A stretch of 64,000 bases of DNA from Shewanella litoralis (lineage in GTDB: Bacteria; Pseudomonadota; Gammaproteobacteria; Enterobacterales; Shewanellaceae), in NCBI RefSeq assembly GCF_009828585.1, contig NZ_WSRZ01000016.1, positions 56,024 to 120,023 of the forward strand. The letters are read 5' to 3'. The position numbers were made by a program, and so were the translations under genes. The notes beneath the pieces are model-generated. The model worked only from the letters and a program-made list of their open reading frames with translations. It made no database searches and was not told the DNA's origin. Shown here in pieces: positions 26,615 to 39,927 of this stretch; within the stretch, counting starts at the first letter, position 1, and each line of letters begins with the position of its first letter.

Positions 26615-28459
26615 ATGGATAATCTGACTTCAACGCCAAGCCCAACTCTTGACACTGCTGCTGAGCAGGATGTGTTATCGGCCAGTTTACAGCAGGTATT
26701 TGGTTATCGTGCCTTTCGTGAAGGGCAGCGAGAAGTGATTGAACACAGTTTACAGGGCCAAGACACCTTAGTGATTATGCCAACAGGTGGCGGGAAAAGT
26801 ATGTGCTACCAGTTACCGGCTTTAGTGTTGCCAGGTATGACAATAGTTGTGTCACCTTTGATTTCATTAATGAAAGACCAAGTCGACAGTTTATTGCAAA
26901 GCGGTGTTGCTGCAGCGTATCTAAATTCATCGCTGCCGCGCGAGCAAAGTGCAGAAGTGCTTCGTAAATTGCATGCAGGCGAGATAAAACTCTTGTATGT
27001 CTCACCTGAACGATTATTACGTCCAGACTTTATAGAGCGCTTACAATCGGTTGAATTGTCTATGTTTGCGGTAGACGAAGCACATTGTATCAGCCAATGG
27101 GGCCATGATTTTAGACCAGAATACGCAGCCCTTGGGCAGTTAAAAGCATATTTTCCGTATATTCCGTTAATGGCATTAACTGCCACCGCAGATCAAGCGA
27201 CACGACTCAGTATTTGTGAGCGCTTAAATATTACTCCGTACACCTTATTATCGAGTTTTGATCGGCCAAACATTCGTTATACAGTGGCTGAAAAATTAAA
27301 TGCAGCCAATCAGTTGCGTCAGTTTGTCACTATACAAAATGGTGCCAGCGGTATTGTATATTGCAGTAGCCGTCGCCGGGTAGATGAAGTGGCAGAGCGC
27401 CTGCGTTTACAAGGATTTAATGCCCAAGCATATCATGCTGGGATGAGCCAAGATGATCGCGCTGATGTGCAAGACAAATTTTTAAAAGACCAGATTGATA
27501 TCGTTGTGGCTACGGTGGCTTTTGGTATGGGAATTAACAAATCAAATGTGCGTTTTGTGGTGCATTACGATATTCCTAAAAGCATTGAAGCTTATTATCA
27601 AGAAACCGGCCGAGCGGGACGAGATGGTCTAGAAGCAGAAGCGTACATGTTATTTGACCCAGCCGATATTGGCCGGGTGAGACATTTAATTGAGCAATCA
27701 GAACCCGGGCCACAGCAACAGGTTGAGTTTCATAAGCTGCATACTATGGCTGCTTTTGCTGAGGCGCAAACCTGCCGCCGCCAGGTATTACTGCACTATT
27801 TTGATGAAGCCGCATCTGAGCCTTGTGGTAACTGTGATATTTGTTTAGATCCGCCTAAACGTTACGATGGCACCGAAGATGCACAAAAAGTATTGTCGTG
27901 TATTTATCGTTTACAACAACGCTTTGGTATTCACCACGTAATCGATGTATTGAGAGGCTCTAAAGCTGCAAATGTGGTTGATAGAGGCCATGACAAGTTA
28001 ACCACATGGGGGATTGGCGCCGATAAATCCACAGAGCATTGGTTGAGCGTGTTGAGGCAGCTAATTCATTTAGGGCTGGCCAGTCAAGATATAACACGGG
28101 GATCAAGTATTCGCCTAAACCCTGCTGCGCGAACAATTTTGAAAGCTGAAATGACCTTGATGCTAGCAGAGCCGCGGATCCAGTTACTTGATGTCAAACG
28201 TAAACCAAATACTCGTGCGGTTCAGCAATACGACCGTAAATTATTTGCTCGATTAAAACTATTGCGCCGAGAGTTAGCGGAGCAACATGATATTCCGCCA
28301 TATTTGGTCTTCAATGATGCCACGCTTGCAGAAATGTCGGCCATGCTGCCTACCAGCCCGGGTGAAATGCTTGCGGTAAATGGTGTTGGCCAAATAAAAC
28401 TCGACCGTTTTGGCGGTGAGTTTTTAGATGAAATTAGTGATTACTTAACAAAAGGCTAA
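26615..28459 (+). CDS. recQ: ATP-dependent DNA helicase RecQ
   Basis: A 614-residue 3'-5' DNA helicase acting in recombination and replication-fork repair. Walker A TGGGKS lies at residues 57-62 and the DEAH box at 154-157 (VDEAHCISQWGHDFRPEY). Motif VI QETGRAGRDG is near 330. The RecQ-Ct zinc cysteines are in TCRRQVLLHYF and CGNCDIC. A C-terminal HRDC domain covers about 535-610. Length matches E. coli RecQ (609). It is divergent from yigI. Confidence 0.97.
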   Translation: MDNLTSTPSPTLDTAAEQDVLSASLQQVFGYRAFREGQREVIEHSLQGQDTLVIMPTGGGKSMCYQLPALVLPGMTIVVSPLISLMKDQVDSLLQSGVAAAYLNSSLPREQSAEVLRKLHAGEIKLLYVSPERLLRPDFIERLQSVELSMFAVDEAHCISQWGHDFRPEYAALGQLKAYFPYIPLMALTATADQATRLSICERLNITPYTLLSSFDRPNIRYTVAEKLNAANQLRQFVTIQNGASGIVYCSSRRRVDEVAERLRLQGFNAQAYHAGMSQDDRADVQDKFLKDQIDIVVATVAFGMGINKSNVRFVVHYDIPKSIEAYYQETGRAGRDGLEAEAYMLFDPADIGRVRHLIEQSEPGPQQQVEFHKLHTMAAFAEAQTCRRQVLLHYFDEAASEPCGNCDICLDPPKRYDGTEDAQKVLSCIYRLQQRFGIHHVIDVLRGSKAANVVDRGHDKLTTWGIGADKSTEHWLSVLRQLIHLGLASQDITRGSSIRLNPAARTILKAEMTLMLAEPRIQLLDVKRKPNTRAVQQYDRKLFARLKLLRRELAEQHDIPPYLVFNDATLAEMSAMLPTSPGEMLAVNGVGQIKLDRFGGEFLDEISDYLTKG

Positions 28460-28509
28460 CGCGAAGCCGTTATGCTTTAAATGCGCAGAGTGTAATGCTC
28501 AAGTGCCAG

Positions 28510-30342
28510 TTAAGTGACTTTGGTGTCCTGTGGTTTCATTTTACTCAACTGATTTAATATCGCTCGCTTCATCAAGACTTCAAATGTGTCTAACTGCTGT
28601 AAACTCGCCAGACCTATGCTGGCTTTAACATCGCTTTTCCAATTGCTGAGTATCTGTTCTATCTGATGCATGACTCTAGTTGCTCCGGCTGATGATGTGT
28701 GAGGCAGTAAAATAATTAATTCATCAAGACTATGGCGAAATAGCAGATCTTGCTCTCTTAATGCTAACTGAAACTGCTGTTCAACATAGGGAATATCCAC
28801 CTGACGGATATGATTGATATTAACCAGTAGCATGCTCATTTGGTAGTGGCCTTGTTTGGCATTGAGCAGTACGTTGTCAATCCGCTGTTTTTGAGTTTCT
28901 TCTTTCTTGTCAACGACTGTGACTTGTGGTTTTTTGGTTAAAAAGATCACTAAACCAATCGATAGCAATAAGATAATTAATGCGGTAATCGCGAGATTTT
29001 GATTGATGTTTGGGGTTGCTTCTTCGACAGGCGGAGTGTTGTGTTGCTCAGCTAAGCGGGCTTGATACTGAATAAAGTGAGCATTATTGAGTTTAGCTGC
29101 GGCTTGTTTGGCGGCCTCAAAGCGTTGAACTTGAAATTGATACGCTAATTCAAACTGGTTGTTGGTTGCGTAATATTCGCTGATGATGTGATTAAACTCT
29201 TCAAGATCGGAAAACTGCTTAAGTTCGCTAGCTTGCTCGATAATTTCATTGAGCAGTGATATTGCTTGAGTATCTTTTTTCTGAGCGAAATAAATCTTGG
29301 CTAGTGTCCGTTTTATGCGCATGACATAGAGCGGTTCTTGGAATTCGGTAAAGGCTTCTATACTGGATAGCGCTTGTTGTTCTGCCGTATCATTATGTCC
29401 AATATAAGAGTTAATGGCTGCAAGTAGGGCGTTGCCAACAGCTAAATCTCGTTCTGCAGTGTTTCTGTTATTTTCAGCTTCAGCTTTCTGTAGGTATAAT
29501 AATACGCCTGACTTATTATCTATTTCTATGTTTATGCGCGCCAAATTAACTGCAAATGCAAAATTAAGCTTACCAAATGCTGATAAATCATTTGCAGCGA
29601 CCTCTGCAAAATGGAGTGATTCTGTAATATTACCCATTGAGAAAAATACATTTGATATTTCCAGCTGTACAAAAGACTTTGGTAATAAATACCATTGCTG
29701 AAATTGTTCTTGTGCGTCATCAAAAATATCTAATGCTAAACGCAAATCTTCAATTGATTGGTTGTAGTTTTCTAAGCTTGTATTTTGCCTACTTTGCAAA
29801 TACAGACCATTCACCATGGCTTGTTGTTCAGAATACCGCCTAGCTAATCTCAATGCTTCTTCTGTCTGAAGCTGTTCTTGTAATACATTACCAAGGCTTT
29901 GATTTGCAGCAGCTTCGCACTGGATAAAATAAGGCCTTGCAGAATCGTATTTTAACTGGCGAGCATTGAGTTCACCTTGCTTTGCCAGCGTGATTGCCTG
30001 ATTGAATTCACCAAACTCGAGTAAATTAAAACAACGTAATAAGCTTAAACGAAGGGTTTCTACGTTGCTAAAAGATTGAGTGCTCTGCAATTGTTCTAAC
30101 GCAGTTATGAGTGTTTTTGCGTCTTCTGATTTTTGCGAATTAAGACTATTAATCACATCCAATTGTTCACTAACATTGAGTAGCTGAGTTTTTTGAACTA
30201 CGTCATCACTTAGCAGTAGTTCTTGCGAAGGAAGAGATAGTGCCGGTGCTGCAACGATAAAAAGCAATAAACTAAACATAAAGCTCATAATGCGATTTGA
30301 TTTATATTTATTGATTTTTTTCGAACGGCTCATCGTGTACAT
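28510..30342 (-). CDS. TPR-repeat membrane protein with degenerate GGDEF domain
   Basis: A 610-residue protein: an N-terminal hydrophobic segment that is a signal peptide or anchor (about 17-37), a long helical TPR-like periplasmic region (about 60-430), a transmembrane helix (about 450-469), and a C-terminal cytoplasmic domain (about 498-600) with the GGDEF fold pattern. The signature is RHSLDELIILLP at 536-547, so the active-site GGDEF/GGEEF has become SLDEL and diguanylate cyclase activity is unlikely. It may be a sensor with a c-di-GMP or protein-binding role. The choice between ATG 30342 and ATG 30333 is open. Convergent with recQ. Confidence 0.82.
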   Translation of the reverse strand: MYTMSRSKKINKYKSNRIMSFMFSLLLFIVAAPALSLPSQELLLSDDVVQKTQLLNVSEQLDVINSLNSQKSEDAKTLITALEQLQSTQSFSNVETLRLSLLRCFNLLEFGEFNQAITLAKQGELNARQLKYDSARPYFIQCEAAANQSLGNVLQEQLQTEEALRLARRYSEQQAMVNGLYLQSRQNTSLENYNQSIEDLRLALDIFDDAQEQFQQWYLLPKSFVQLEISNVFFSMGNITESLHFAEVAANDLSAFGKLNFAFAVNLARINIEIDNKSGVLLYLQKAEAENNRNTAERDLAVGNALLAAINSYIGHNDTAEQQALSSIEAFTEFQEPLYVMRIKRTLAKIYFAQKKDTQAISLLNEIIEQASELKQFSDLEEFNHIISEYYATNNQFELAYQFQVQRFEAAKQAAAKLNNAHFIQYQARLAEQHNTPPVEEATPNINQNLAITALIILLLSIGLVIFLTKKPQVTVVDKKEETQKQRIDNVLLNAKQGHYQMSMLLVNINHIRQVDIPYVEQQFQLALREQDLLFRHSLDELIILLPHTSSAGATRVMHQIEQILSNWKSDVKASIGLASLQQLDTFEVLMKRAILNQLSKMKPQDTKVT

Positions 30343-30434
30343 CTACTCAAATTGGGTTGAACTGAGTATACGATTTTTTAAGCATTGATACATAAATATA
30401 TAAACGATGCAGCCACTTAAGTTCACAAAATTTG

Positions 30435-30490
30435 ATCTCACCCAGTTAGGTATAGATGATAAACATATGCTCACAAAGTCTGGGTGAGAT
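30435..30490. repeat. Perfect 11-bp inverted repeat upstream of the leu promoter
   Basis: ATCTCACCCAG (30435-30445) pairs with CTGGGTGAGAT (30480-30490) across a 34-base gap. No T run follows, so a terminator is unlikely. It may be a regulator site or the stem of a small element. Confidence 0.5.
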
Positions 30491-30555
30491 GGTATGTGCT
30501 GACTGTAATGAGGTACTAGTACGTCGTAATCTTTCTCAAGTTGAGTAATTTAGGG

Positions 30556-30583
30556 TTGACAGCAGAGCCTGCTCGCGTTAAAT
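30556..30583 (+). promoter_or_regulatory. Candidate leu operon promoter
   Basis: A consensus TTGACA (30556-30561) is followed after 16 bases by TTAAAT (30578-30583). It lies about 90 bases before the leader-peptide start. The -10 is a moderate match, so the assignment is plausible but not firm. Confidence 0.5.
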
Positions 30584-30672
30584 ATTAGCTATAGAGAAAT
30601 CTACACAGAATATTTATTTACACAACATTGCTTAATGTGAATATAAAACTATTTAAAGTGAATACAAAAACC

Positions 30673-30756
30673 ATGAACACACAATCGATTTTACTCGGAC
30701 TCCTTCTCCTCTCTCGCATAACCTGCGCGGAGTCCTTTGTGTTACATGCAAGATAA
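30673..30756 (+). CDS. leuL: leu operon leader peptide
   Basis: A 27-residue ORF, MNTQSILLGLLLL followed by SRITCAESFVLHAR, with six leucine codons in a seven-codon stretch (TTA CTC GGA CTC CTT CTC CTC). A hairpin GGACTCC (30697-30703) / GGAGTCC (30729-30735) overlaps those codons. An intrinsic terminator follows 17 bases after the stop, then leuA. This is the classical design of ribosome-mediated attenuation: leucine shortage would stall the ribosome on the leucine codons and prevent the terminator from forming. The upstream start context is poor, but codon content and layout make the call strong. Confidence 0.85.
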   Translation: MNTQSILLGLLLLSRITCAESFVLHAR

Positions 30757-30772
30757 ATTATTCAGCATACAC

Positions 30773-30803
30773 AAACCCCGCGCTAATAGTCGCGGGGTTT
30801 TTT
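30773..30803 (+). terminator. Leucine attenuator terminator
   Basis: AAACCCCGCG and CGCGGGGTTT form a GC-rich stem with an 8-base loop, followed by TTTTTT-type U residues. It lies between leuL and leuA and is the terminator arm of the attenuator. Confidence 0.9.
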
Positions 30804-30885
30804 GTTTATAGCCCTTTTGAAACGAGCCGGTTGTGATGTTTGCAGTTAGGTGAAATACATACAAGATGGTCGATGGAGAAATTCG

Positions 30886-33544
<2,659 letters not shown>

Positions 33545-33545
<1 letters not shown>

Positions 33546-34957
33546 TGGCCCAGGTAACAGGTAAAACCCTATACGAAAAAGTGTGGGATGCACATATTGT
33601 TGCAAGCCCAGAAGGTGAAGCGCCAATAGTCTATGTTGACCGTCATTTAGTGCATGAAGTGACATCACCTCAAGCCTTCAGTGGCTTAAAAGTGGCCGGA
33701 CGTCAATTACGTGCACCACAAAAAACCTTTGCCACCATGGATCATAACACCTCAACGCGCAGCGCAAGTTTAGATGCGTTAAGCCCAATGGCGCGTACGC
33801 AAGTTGAAACCCTAGCGCAAAACTGTAAAGAGTTTGGCGTGCGTTTATACGACATTCATCATCCAAACCAGGGTATTGTCCATGTAATGGGGCCAGAACT
33901 GGGTATTACCCTTCCGGGTACTGTGATTGTATGCGGCGACTCGCATACTGCCACTCATGGCGCATTTGGTGCATTGGCATTTGGTATTGGTACATCAGAA
34001 GTTGAGCACGTACTTGCCACCCAAACACTGCGTCAACTTAAAGCTAAAACCATGAAGGTTGAAGTGCGCGGCCAGGTGACTGACGGCGTTACCGCGAAAG
34101 ATATCGTACTTGCCATTATCGGCAAGCTTGGTATGGATGGTGGAACAGGTTACGTGGTTGAGTTTTGTGGTCAAGCCATTGAAGCATTAAGCATGGAAGG
34201 TCGCATGACCTTATGTAATATGGCCATCGAAATGGGCGCCAAAGCCGGTATGGTTGCTCCAGACCAAACCACCTTTGATTACCTAAAAGGCCGTGAATTT
34301 GCACCAGAAGATGATGTGTGGGAGCAAGCTGTTGCTGCCTGGTCACTGCTTAAAACCGATGCCGATGCTGTGTTTGATGCTGAAGTGGTATTAGATGCTA
34401 ACGACATCGCGCCACAATTGACCTGGGGAACTAACCCAGGACAAGTAGTGGCGATTGACGGTGTAGTGCCTAATCCTGAACAAGAATCTAATTTGATTAA
34501 CCAATCCAGTATGATTAAAGCATTAGAGTACATTGGTTTAACGCCAGGTACTAAAATGACCGATATCAGCATTAATAAAGTGTTTATTGGCTCTTGTACT
34601 AACTCGCGTATTGAAGATTTACGTTCAGCAGCTGTGCATGCCAAAAACCGTAAGGTGGCAGAGGGCGTTGTGGCGATTGTGGTACCCGGTTCTGGCCAGG
34701 TAAAACTGCAAGCAGAAGCTGAAGGCCTAGATAAAATCTTTATCGAAGCGGGCTTTGAATGGCGCTTACCTGGATGCTCAATGTGCTTGGCAATGAATGA
34801 TGACCGTTTAGAAGCAGGCGATCGCTGTGCATCAACCAGTAACCGTAACTTTGAAGGTCGTCAAGGCCGCGGTAGTCGCACACATTTAGTGAGCCCTGCC
34901 ATGGCTGCAGCCGCGGCTATTGCCGGTCATTTTGTCGATATTCGTCAACCATACTAA
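33545..34957 (+). CDS. leuC: 3-isopropylmalate dehydratase large subunit
   Basis: A 470-residue [4Fe-4S] isomerase subunit of the aconitase family, converting 2- to 3-isopropylmalate together with LeuD. Cluster cysteines are in [13 protein letters not shown] and [11 protein letters not shown]. Family segments [27 protein letters not shown] and [15 protein letters not shown] are clear. The start overlaps the leuB stop by one base. Confidence 0.97.
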
Positions 34958-34976
34958 ACCGAGATAGGAGAGACAC

Positions 34977-35582
34977 ATGCAAGCATTTACTGCCCATACC
35001 GGTTTAGCGGTAGCCATCGACAGTACCAATATTGATACCGATCAGATTATTCCTAAACAGTTTTTATCTAAAGTAACCCGTGACGGCTTTGGAGTACATT
35101 TATTCCATGATTGGCGTTATTTAGATGATGCTGGCGATCAGCCTAATCCTGAATTTGTGTTAAATAAGCCACGCTACAAAGGGGCGTCGATTTTATTAGC
35201 CCAAGAAAACTTTGGTTGTGGTTCATCGCGTGAACATGCACCTTGGGCGTTAGCTGACTTTGGTTTAAGAGTGATTATTGCGCCAACATTTGCTGATATT
35301 TTTTACGGCAACTCGATCAACAATGGTTTATTACCCGTTAAGCTGCCTGCAGAGCAAGTACAACAATTGATGAATGAAGTCGCCGCCACTGAAGGCGCGC
35401 AAATTACCGTCGATTTACAAGCTTTAACGGTAACGTCACCTTCTGGTGAAGTATTTAGCTTTAGTCTGGTTGAGTCCGCTAGGCATAAACTGCTTAATGG
35501 TCTTGATGCGATAGGTTTAACCTTGTCATTTGAGCAACACATCAGTGACTATGAAGCTCAAATTCCACAGTGGTATGCGTAA
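34977..35582 (+). CDS. leuD: 3-isopropylmalate dehydratase small subunit
   Basis: A 201-residue partner of LeuC, equal in length to E. coli LeuD. It begins with a swivelling-domain pattern ([13 protein letters not shown]) and has the substrate-binding segment [15 protein letters not shown]. It follows leuC by 19 bases with AGGAGAGA as ribosome-binding site and ends the operon before a terminator. Confidence 0.97.
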   Translation: MQAFTAHTGLAVAIDSTNIDTDQIIPKQFLSKVTRDGFGVHLFHDWRYLDDAGDQPNPEFVLNKPRYKGASILLAQENFGCGSSREHAPWALADFGLRVIIAPTFADIFYGNSINNGLLPVKLPAEQVQQLMNEVAATEGAQITVDLQALTVTSPSGEVFSFSLVESARHKLLNGLDAIGLTLSFEQHISDYEAQIPQWYA

Positions 35583-35675
35583 TACGATTTACACTCCGCA
35601 GTGAATACATATGACACTGCTGACTGGTTAATTAATGGGCTAGATAAATAAATCACAAGTGATCATTCTGTGTTG

Positions 35676-35710
35676 AAAACCTCTTTTTGCTTGCAAAGAG
35701 AGGTTTTTTT
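35676..35710 (+). terminator. leu operon terminator
   Basis: AAACCTCT and AGAGGTTT form the stem, followed by a T run. It lies about 95 bases after leuD. The rest of the 511-base leuD-fadL gap shows only a 5'-UTR hairpin before fadL. Confidence 0.8.
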
Positions 35711-36032
35711 ATTTTTATTTGTAAATTAATTTATGTTTGAAAACGGTTAACCCCTTCATCCTTCTATAAAAATCAGCGACTAAATGCAGCCATTAAAGCT
35801 AACTCGCGTGCTAATTTATTTGATTTATGGTTATGTTTTTTAAAGATAAATTCGTTACTTTATGTCAATGGAAATATTTGAGCGTACAGTTATTTATATT
35901 TTTACGTTTTCACCCCCTCATACAAATCAAAACATTGCGCGAGATCACAGTTTCAATTTTTACAATTGTCTTCATTGGGCAAGCTGGTGCCAGTTGCAAA
36001 GCGGTTTTGGATCCGTACACTGATGCCCTCAT

Positions 36033-36068
36033 TTAAATCGAGCTTTTGCTCTATTTAGGTCGATTTAA
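36033..36068 (+). promoter_or_regulatory. Hairpin in the fadL 5' leader
   Basis: TTAAATCGA (36033-36041) and TCGATTTAA (36060-36068) are a perfect 9-bp inverted repeat, with GAGC-TTTT-GCTC inside, ending 25 bases before the fadL start. It may affect mRNA stability or translation; a protein operator is also possible. Confidence 0.4.
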
Positions 36069-36093
36069 GCCGTATGAATCTTAAACACAGAGA

Positions 36094-37452
36094 ATGAAAA
36101 TGAAAAAAACAGTGTTAACAGTGGCGATCAGCGCCATTGTTTTTGGGGCAACAACTCAAGTCAACGCAGCAGGTTTTCAACTTGCAGAATCTTCTGCTAC
36201 CGGTTTAGGCCGAGCGTATGCGGGTGAAGCTGCCATGGCAGATAACGCCTCAACGCAAGCGCGTAATCCAGCGATGCTTGCATACCTTGAAGGCCGTCAG
36301 CTTTCTACGGGTGGTATTTACGTGATGCCAGATGTCGATGTGTTAGGCGACGTGAGTGTCACCTCTCCTTTGTTAGGCTCTGATGCAGTTGTGATGAATG
36401 CTGATGAAATCGATGTTGCTGATAATGCACTCGTACCAAACTTTTATTACTCTAACCAATTGAATGATCATTGGACCTGGGGCCTTGCGGTTAATGCTAA
36501 CTATGGTTTAGCGACCGAAACCGATACGACAAGTGCGGCAGCTATTTTTGGTAGCCATACATCAATAACCACCGTTGAATTTAACCCAAACATCGCATAT
36601 CGCATTGATGATGAGTTTACTGTGGGTGCCGGCCTGCGCATGGTATATGGTGAAGGTGAAGTTAGCGCAACAACGCCAGCCTGGATTGGTGCCATTAGTG
36701 CTAACCCTAATGTGCCAGCAAGCATATCAGCACGTTTACCATCAGCTGGTACAGAACTTAAATCAATGGAAGGTGATGACATTGGCTATGGTTGGAAAGC
36801 TGGCGCGAGCTGGCAAATCAATGCAAACAACCGCATCGGTTTAGCATACCACAGTGGTGTCGATCTCGATTTAGACGGTACCGTCTCAGGTGTGGTGTAT
36901 AACGGTGGGCAAGACATTACCATCAAAGGCTACTTGCCGATCGAATTGCCAGCCTTTGCTGAGCTGGCGTCTTATCACCAACTAACTGAGAACTGGGCGA
37001 TGCATGCCAGTATCAATTGGACTGAGTGGAGTACGTTTGAGCGACTCGTAGCATACTTCCCTGGAGAGGTTAAACCGACTGGTGATATTGAGTCTGATAT
37101 TGTTAAAGAAGAAAACTTTAAAGACAGTATGCGCTATGCAATCGGTACGACTTATACTGTCAATGATCAGTGGACGTTACGCGCAGGTGTTGCACTCGAT
37201 AACACCGCTGTAGATGATGAGCACCGTACCACCACTATCCCAGACACCGATCGTTTCTGGTTTAGTATGGGTACTGGCTACCAGGTGTCTGAAAACTTGA
37301 GTGTCGATCTTGGCGTGACTTATATTCGTATGCACGGTGATGCACCGATTAGCGAATCTCAAGACTTGCTTGGTCTGGCAACTATCGACTTCAATGGTGA
37401 AGCCACTGGCGATGTATGGTTAACCGGTGTACAACTAAGCTATAAGATGTAA
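36094..37452 (+). CDS. fadL: FadL-family outer-membrane long-chain fatty acid transporter
   Basis: A 452-residue beta-barrel porin. A signal peptide of about 24 residues (VLTVAISAIVFGATTQVNA) is followed by the mature start AGFQLAESSATGLGRAYAGEAA, which matches the FadL N-terminal hatch; NPAMLAYL is another family hallmark. The C-terminus ends in an amphipathic strand VQLSYKM, with a penultimate lysine rather than a terminal aromatic. It probably imports long-chain fatty acids or other hydrophobic compounds; specificity cannot be read. Starts at residue 1 or 3 are both possible. Monocistronic, with its own terminator. Confidence 0.92.
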   Translation: MKMKKTVLTVAISAIVFGATTQVNAAGFQLAESSATGLGRAYAGEAAMADNASTQARNPAMLAYLEGRQLSTGGIYVMPDVDVLGDVSVTSPLLGSDAVVMNADEIDVADNALVPNFYYSNQLNDHWTWGLAVNANYGLATETDTTSAAAIFGSHTSITTVEFNPNIAYRIDDEFTVGAGLRMVYGEGEVSATTPAWIGAISANPNVPASISARLPSAGTELKSMEGDDIGYGWKAGASWQINANNRIGLAYHSGVDLDLDGTVSGVVYNGGQDITIKGYLPIELPAFAELASYHQLTENWAMHASINWTEWSTFERLVAYFPGEVKPTGDIESDIVKEENFKDSMRYAIGTTYTVNDQWTLRAGVALDNTAVDDEHRTTTIPDTDRFWFSMGTGYQVSENLSVDLGVTYIRMHGDAPISESQDLLGLATIDFNGEATGDVWLTGVQLSYKM

Positions 37453-37477
37453 AAGTCTTTGTAATCTAGCATTCTAG

Positions 37478-37501
37478 GCCTCGCATTTGCGGGGCTTTTT
37501 T
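37478..37501 (+). terminator. Intrinsic terminator after fadL
   Basis: GCCTCGC and GCGGGGC pair (one G-U) around ATTT, followed by six T residues. Confidence 0.85.
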
Positions 37502-37558
37502 ATACTATGATGAGAACGTGGATGTTGCCAGCTCAGGTCCTCATTAAATATTAGGATG

Positions 37559-37600
37559 TTGCTATGTGCACTTTGCTATGTGCTCTTTGTTATGTACTAG
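37559..37600. repeat. Three imperfect 14-base tandem repeats upstream of glpK
   Basis: TTGCTATGTGCACT, TTGCTATGTGCTCT and TTGTTATGTACTAG lie head to tail. The 286-base fadL-glpK gap holds no gene. They could be sites for a repressor or simple slippage products. Confidence 0.7.
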
Positions 37601-37711
37601 CATAAGACGTTTGTAATTACTGTGAAACTCAGACTAATACTTGCATTAAATTTATATGTCGATGTAGGATGTGCTATTGGCTTATTAAGCAGATAAATCA
37701 TATAAAAATAA

Positions 37712-39235
<1,524 letters not shown>

Positions 39236-39251
39236 TTAAGCCGAGATAAAT

Positions 39252-39516
39252 ATACCATTGCGCATTAGTAAGTGACCACTCAGAATGCGTCCAGCGGTTT
39301 TTGATTAAGGCGTCGCTATGTAGTAATGGTTGTTCCCTTTCAAATAGCGAGAACGCAGAGCAAAAGGCGCTGGGGCATTCCTTTCAGGCGAGTTTTAAAA
39401 GGGCTTACACTGCGTTGCATGACTTCGAAAGAGAATAACTATTCATTCAGTCATTCGCCTTGTTTAAGCCCTTTTAAATTCTCGCTGAGAGATCACTTAC
39501 TAACGCGCAATGGTAT
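39252..39516. repeat. Fold-back repeat with ATACCATTGCGC ends, copy C
   Basis: A 265-base element with 24-base terminal inverted repeats differing at one position, both carrying ATACCATTGCG and TAGTAAGTGA. Inside is a second inverted repeat around TTTAAAAGGGCTTA. It has no ORF. Inner sequence near the left end (GTGACCACTCAGA; AATGGTTGTTCCCTTT) resembles the copy at 14305. It fills the glpK downstream gap and touches the stop codon of the next gene. Confidence 0.75.
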
Positions 39517-39836
39517 TATATCTCTATATCAATAAGCTGGCTGGCGGTTTCTCCACGAGTGGAAAAGCGCTCGTCAGTGTTCATTCTTCTTAATCGACTG
39601 CCATCATTCTTTTTGTCATCTATGCTGCGTAACGTTGAGCGACGTTCTTTGCGAACAAGGACTTTTTTGGCAACAACGGTTTTATGAGTGAGCTGAGGGG
39701 GCAGTTGTGATTGCGGCGCTTCATGGCTGTCGGCGCTAATAGCGCTAGAGCCTCGCACTTGTTCAACAATCCTTCTTCGCTCGCTCACCGCGCGCACAGG
39801 TCTTGCTAACATGGCATAAATGCTGTCGATACTCAT
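39516..39836 (-). CDS. Hypothetical basic 106-residue protein
   Basis: No family recognised. The start at 39836 (MSIDSIYAML) is supported by a strong AGGAGG six bases upstream, so a longer frame beginning 21 codons earlier is not used. The protein is rich in arginine and serine with low complexity (RERRSTLRSIDDKK; SERRRIVEQVRGSS), no membrane segment and probable disorder. The TAA stop overlaps the end of the fold-back repeat, so the repeat may have trimmed or set the C-terminus. Confidence 0.6.
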   Translation of the reverse strand: MSIDSIYAMLARPVRAVSERRRIVEQVRGSSAISADSHEAPQSQLPPQLTHKTVVAKKVLVRKERRSTLRSIDDKKNDGSRLRRMNTDERFSTRGETASQLIDIEI

Positions 39837-39927
39837 GTCGCGTCCTCCTGAGCCAATAAATACAATCGTTATGTTGTTAACTATACCTGTTATCGGCATC
39901 GTCAGGCTAAAATTTAATCATCTTTCA

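Noticed and set aside
35827-36036. 69-codon frame in the leuD-fadL gap
   Set aside because: No ribosome-binding site and no recognisable composition; it overlaps the fadL leader hairpin and is likely chance.
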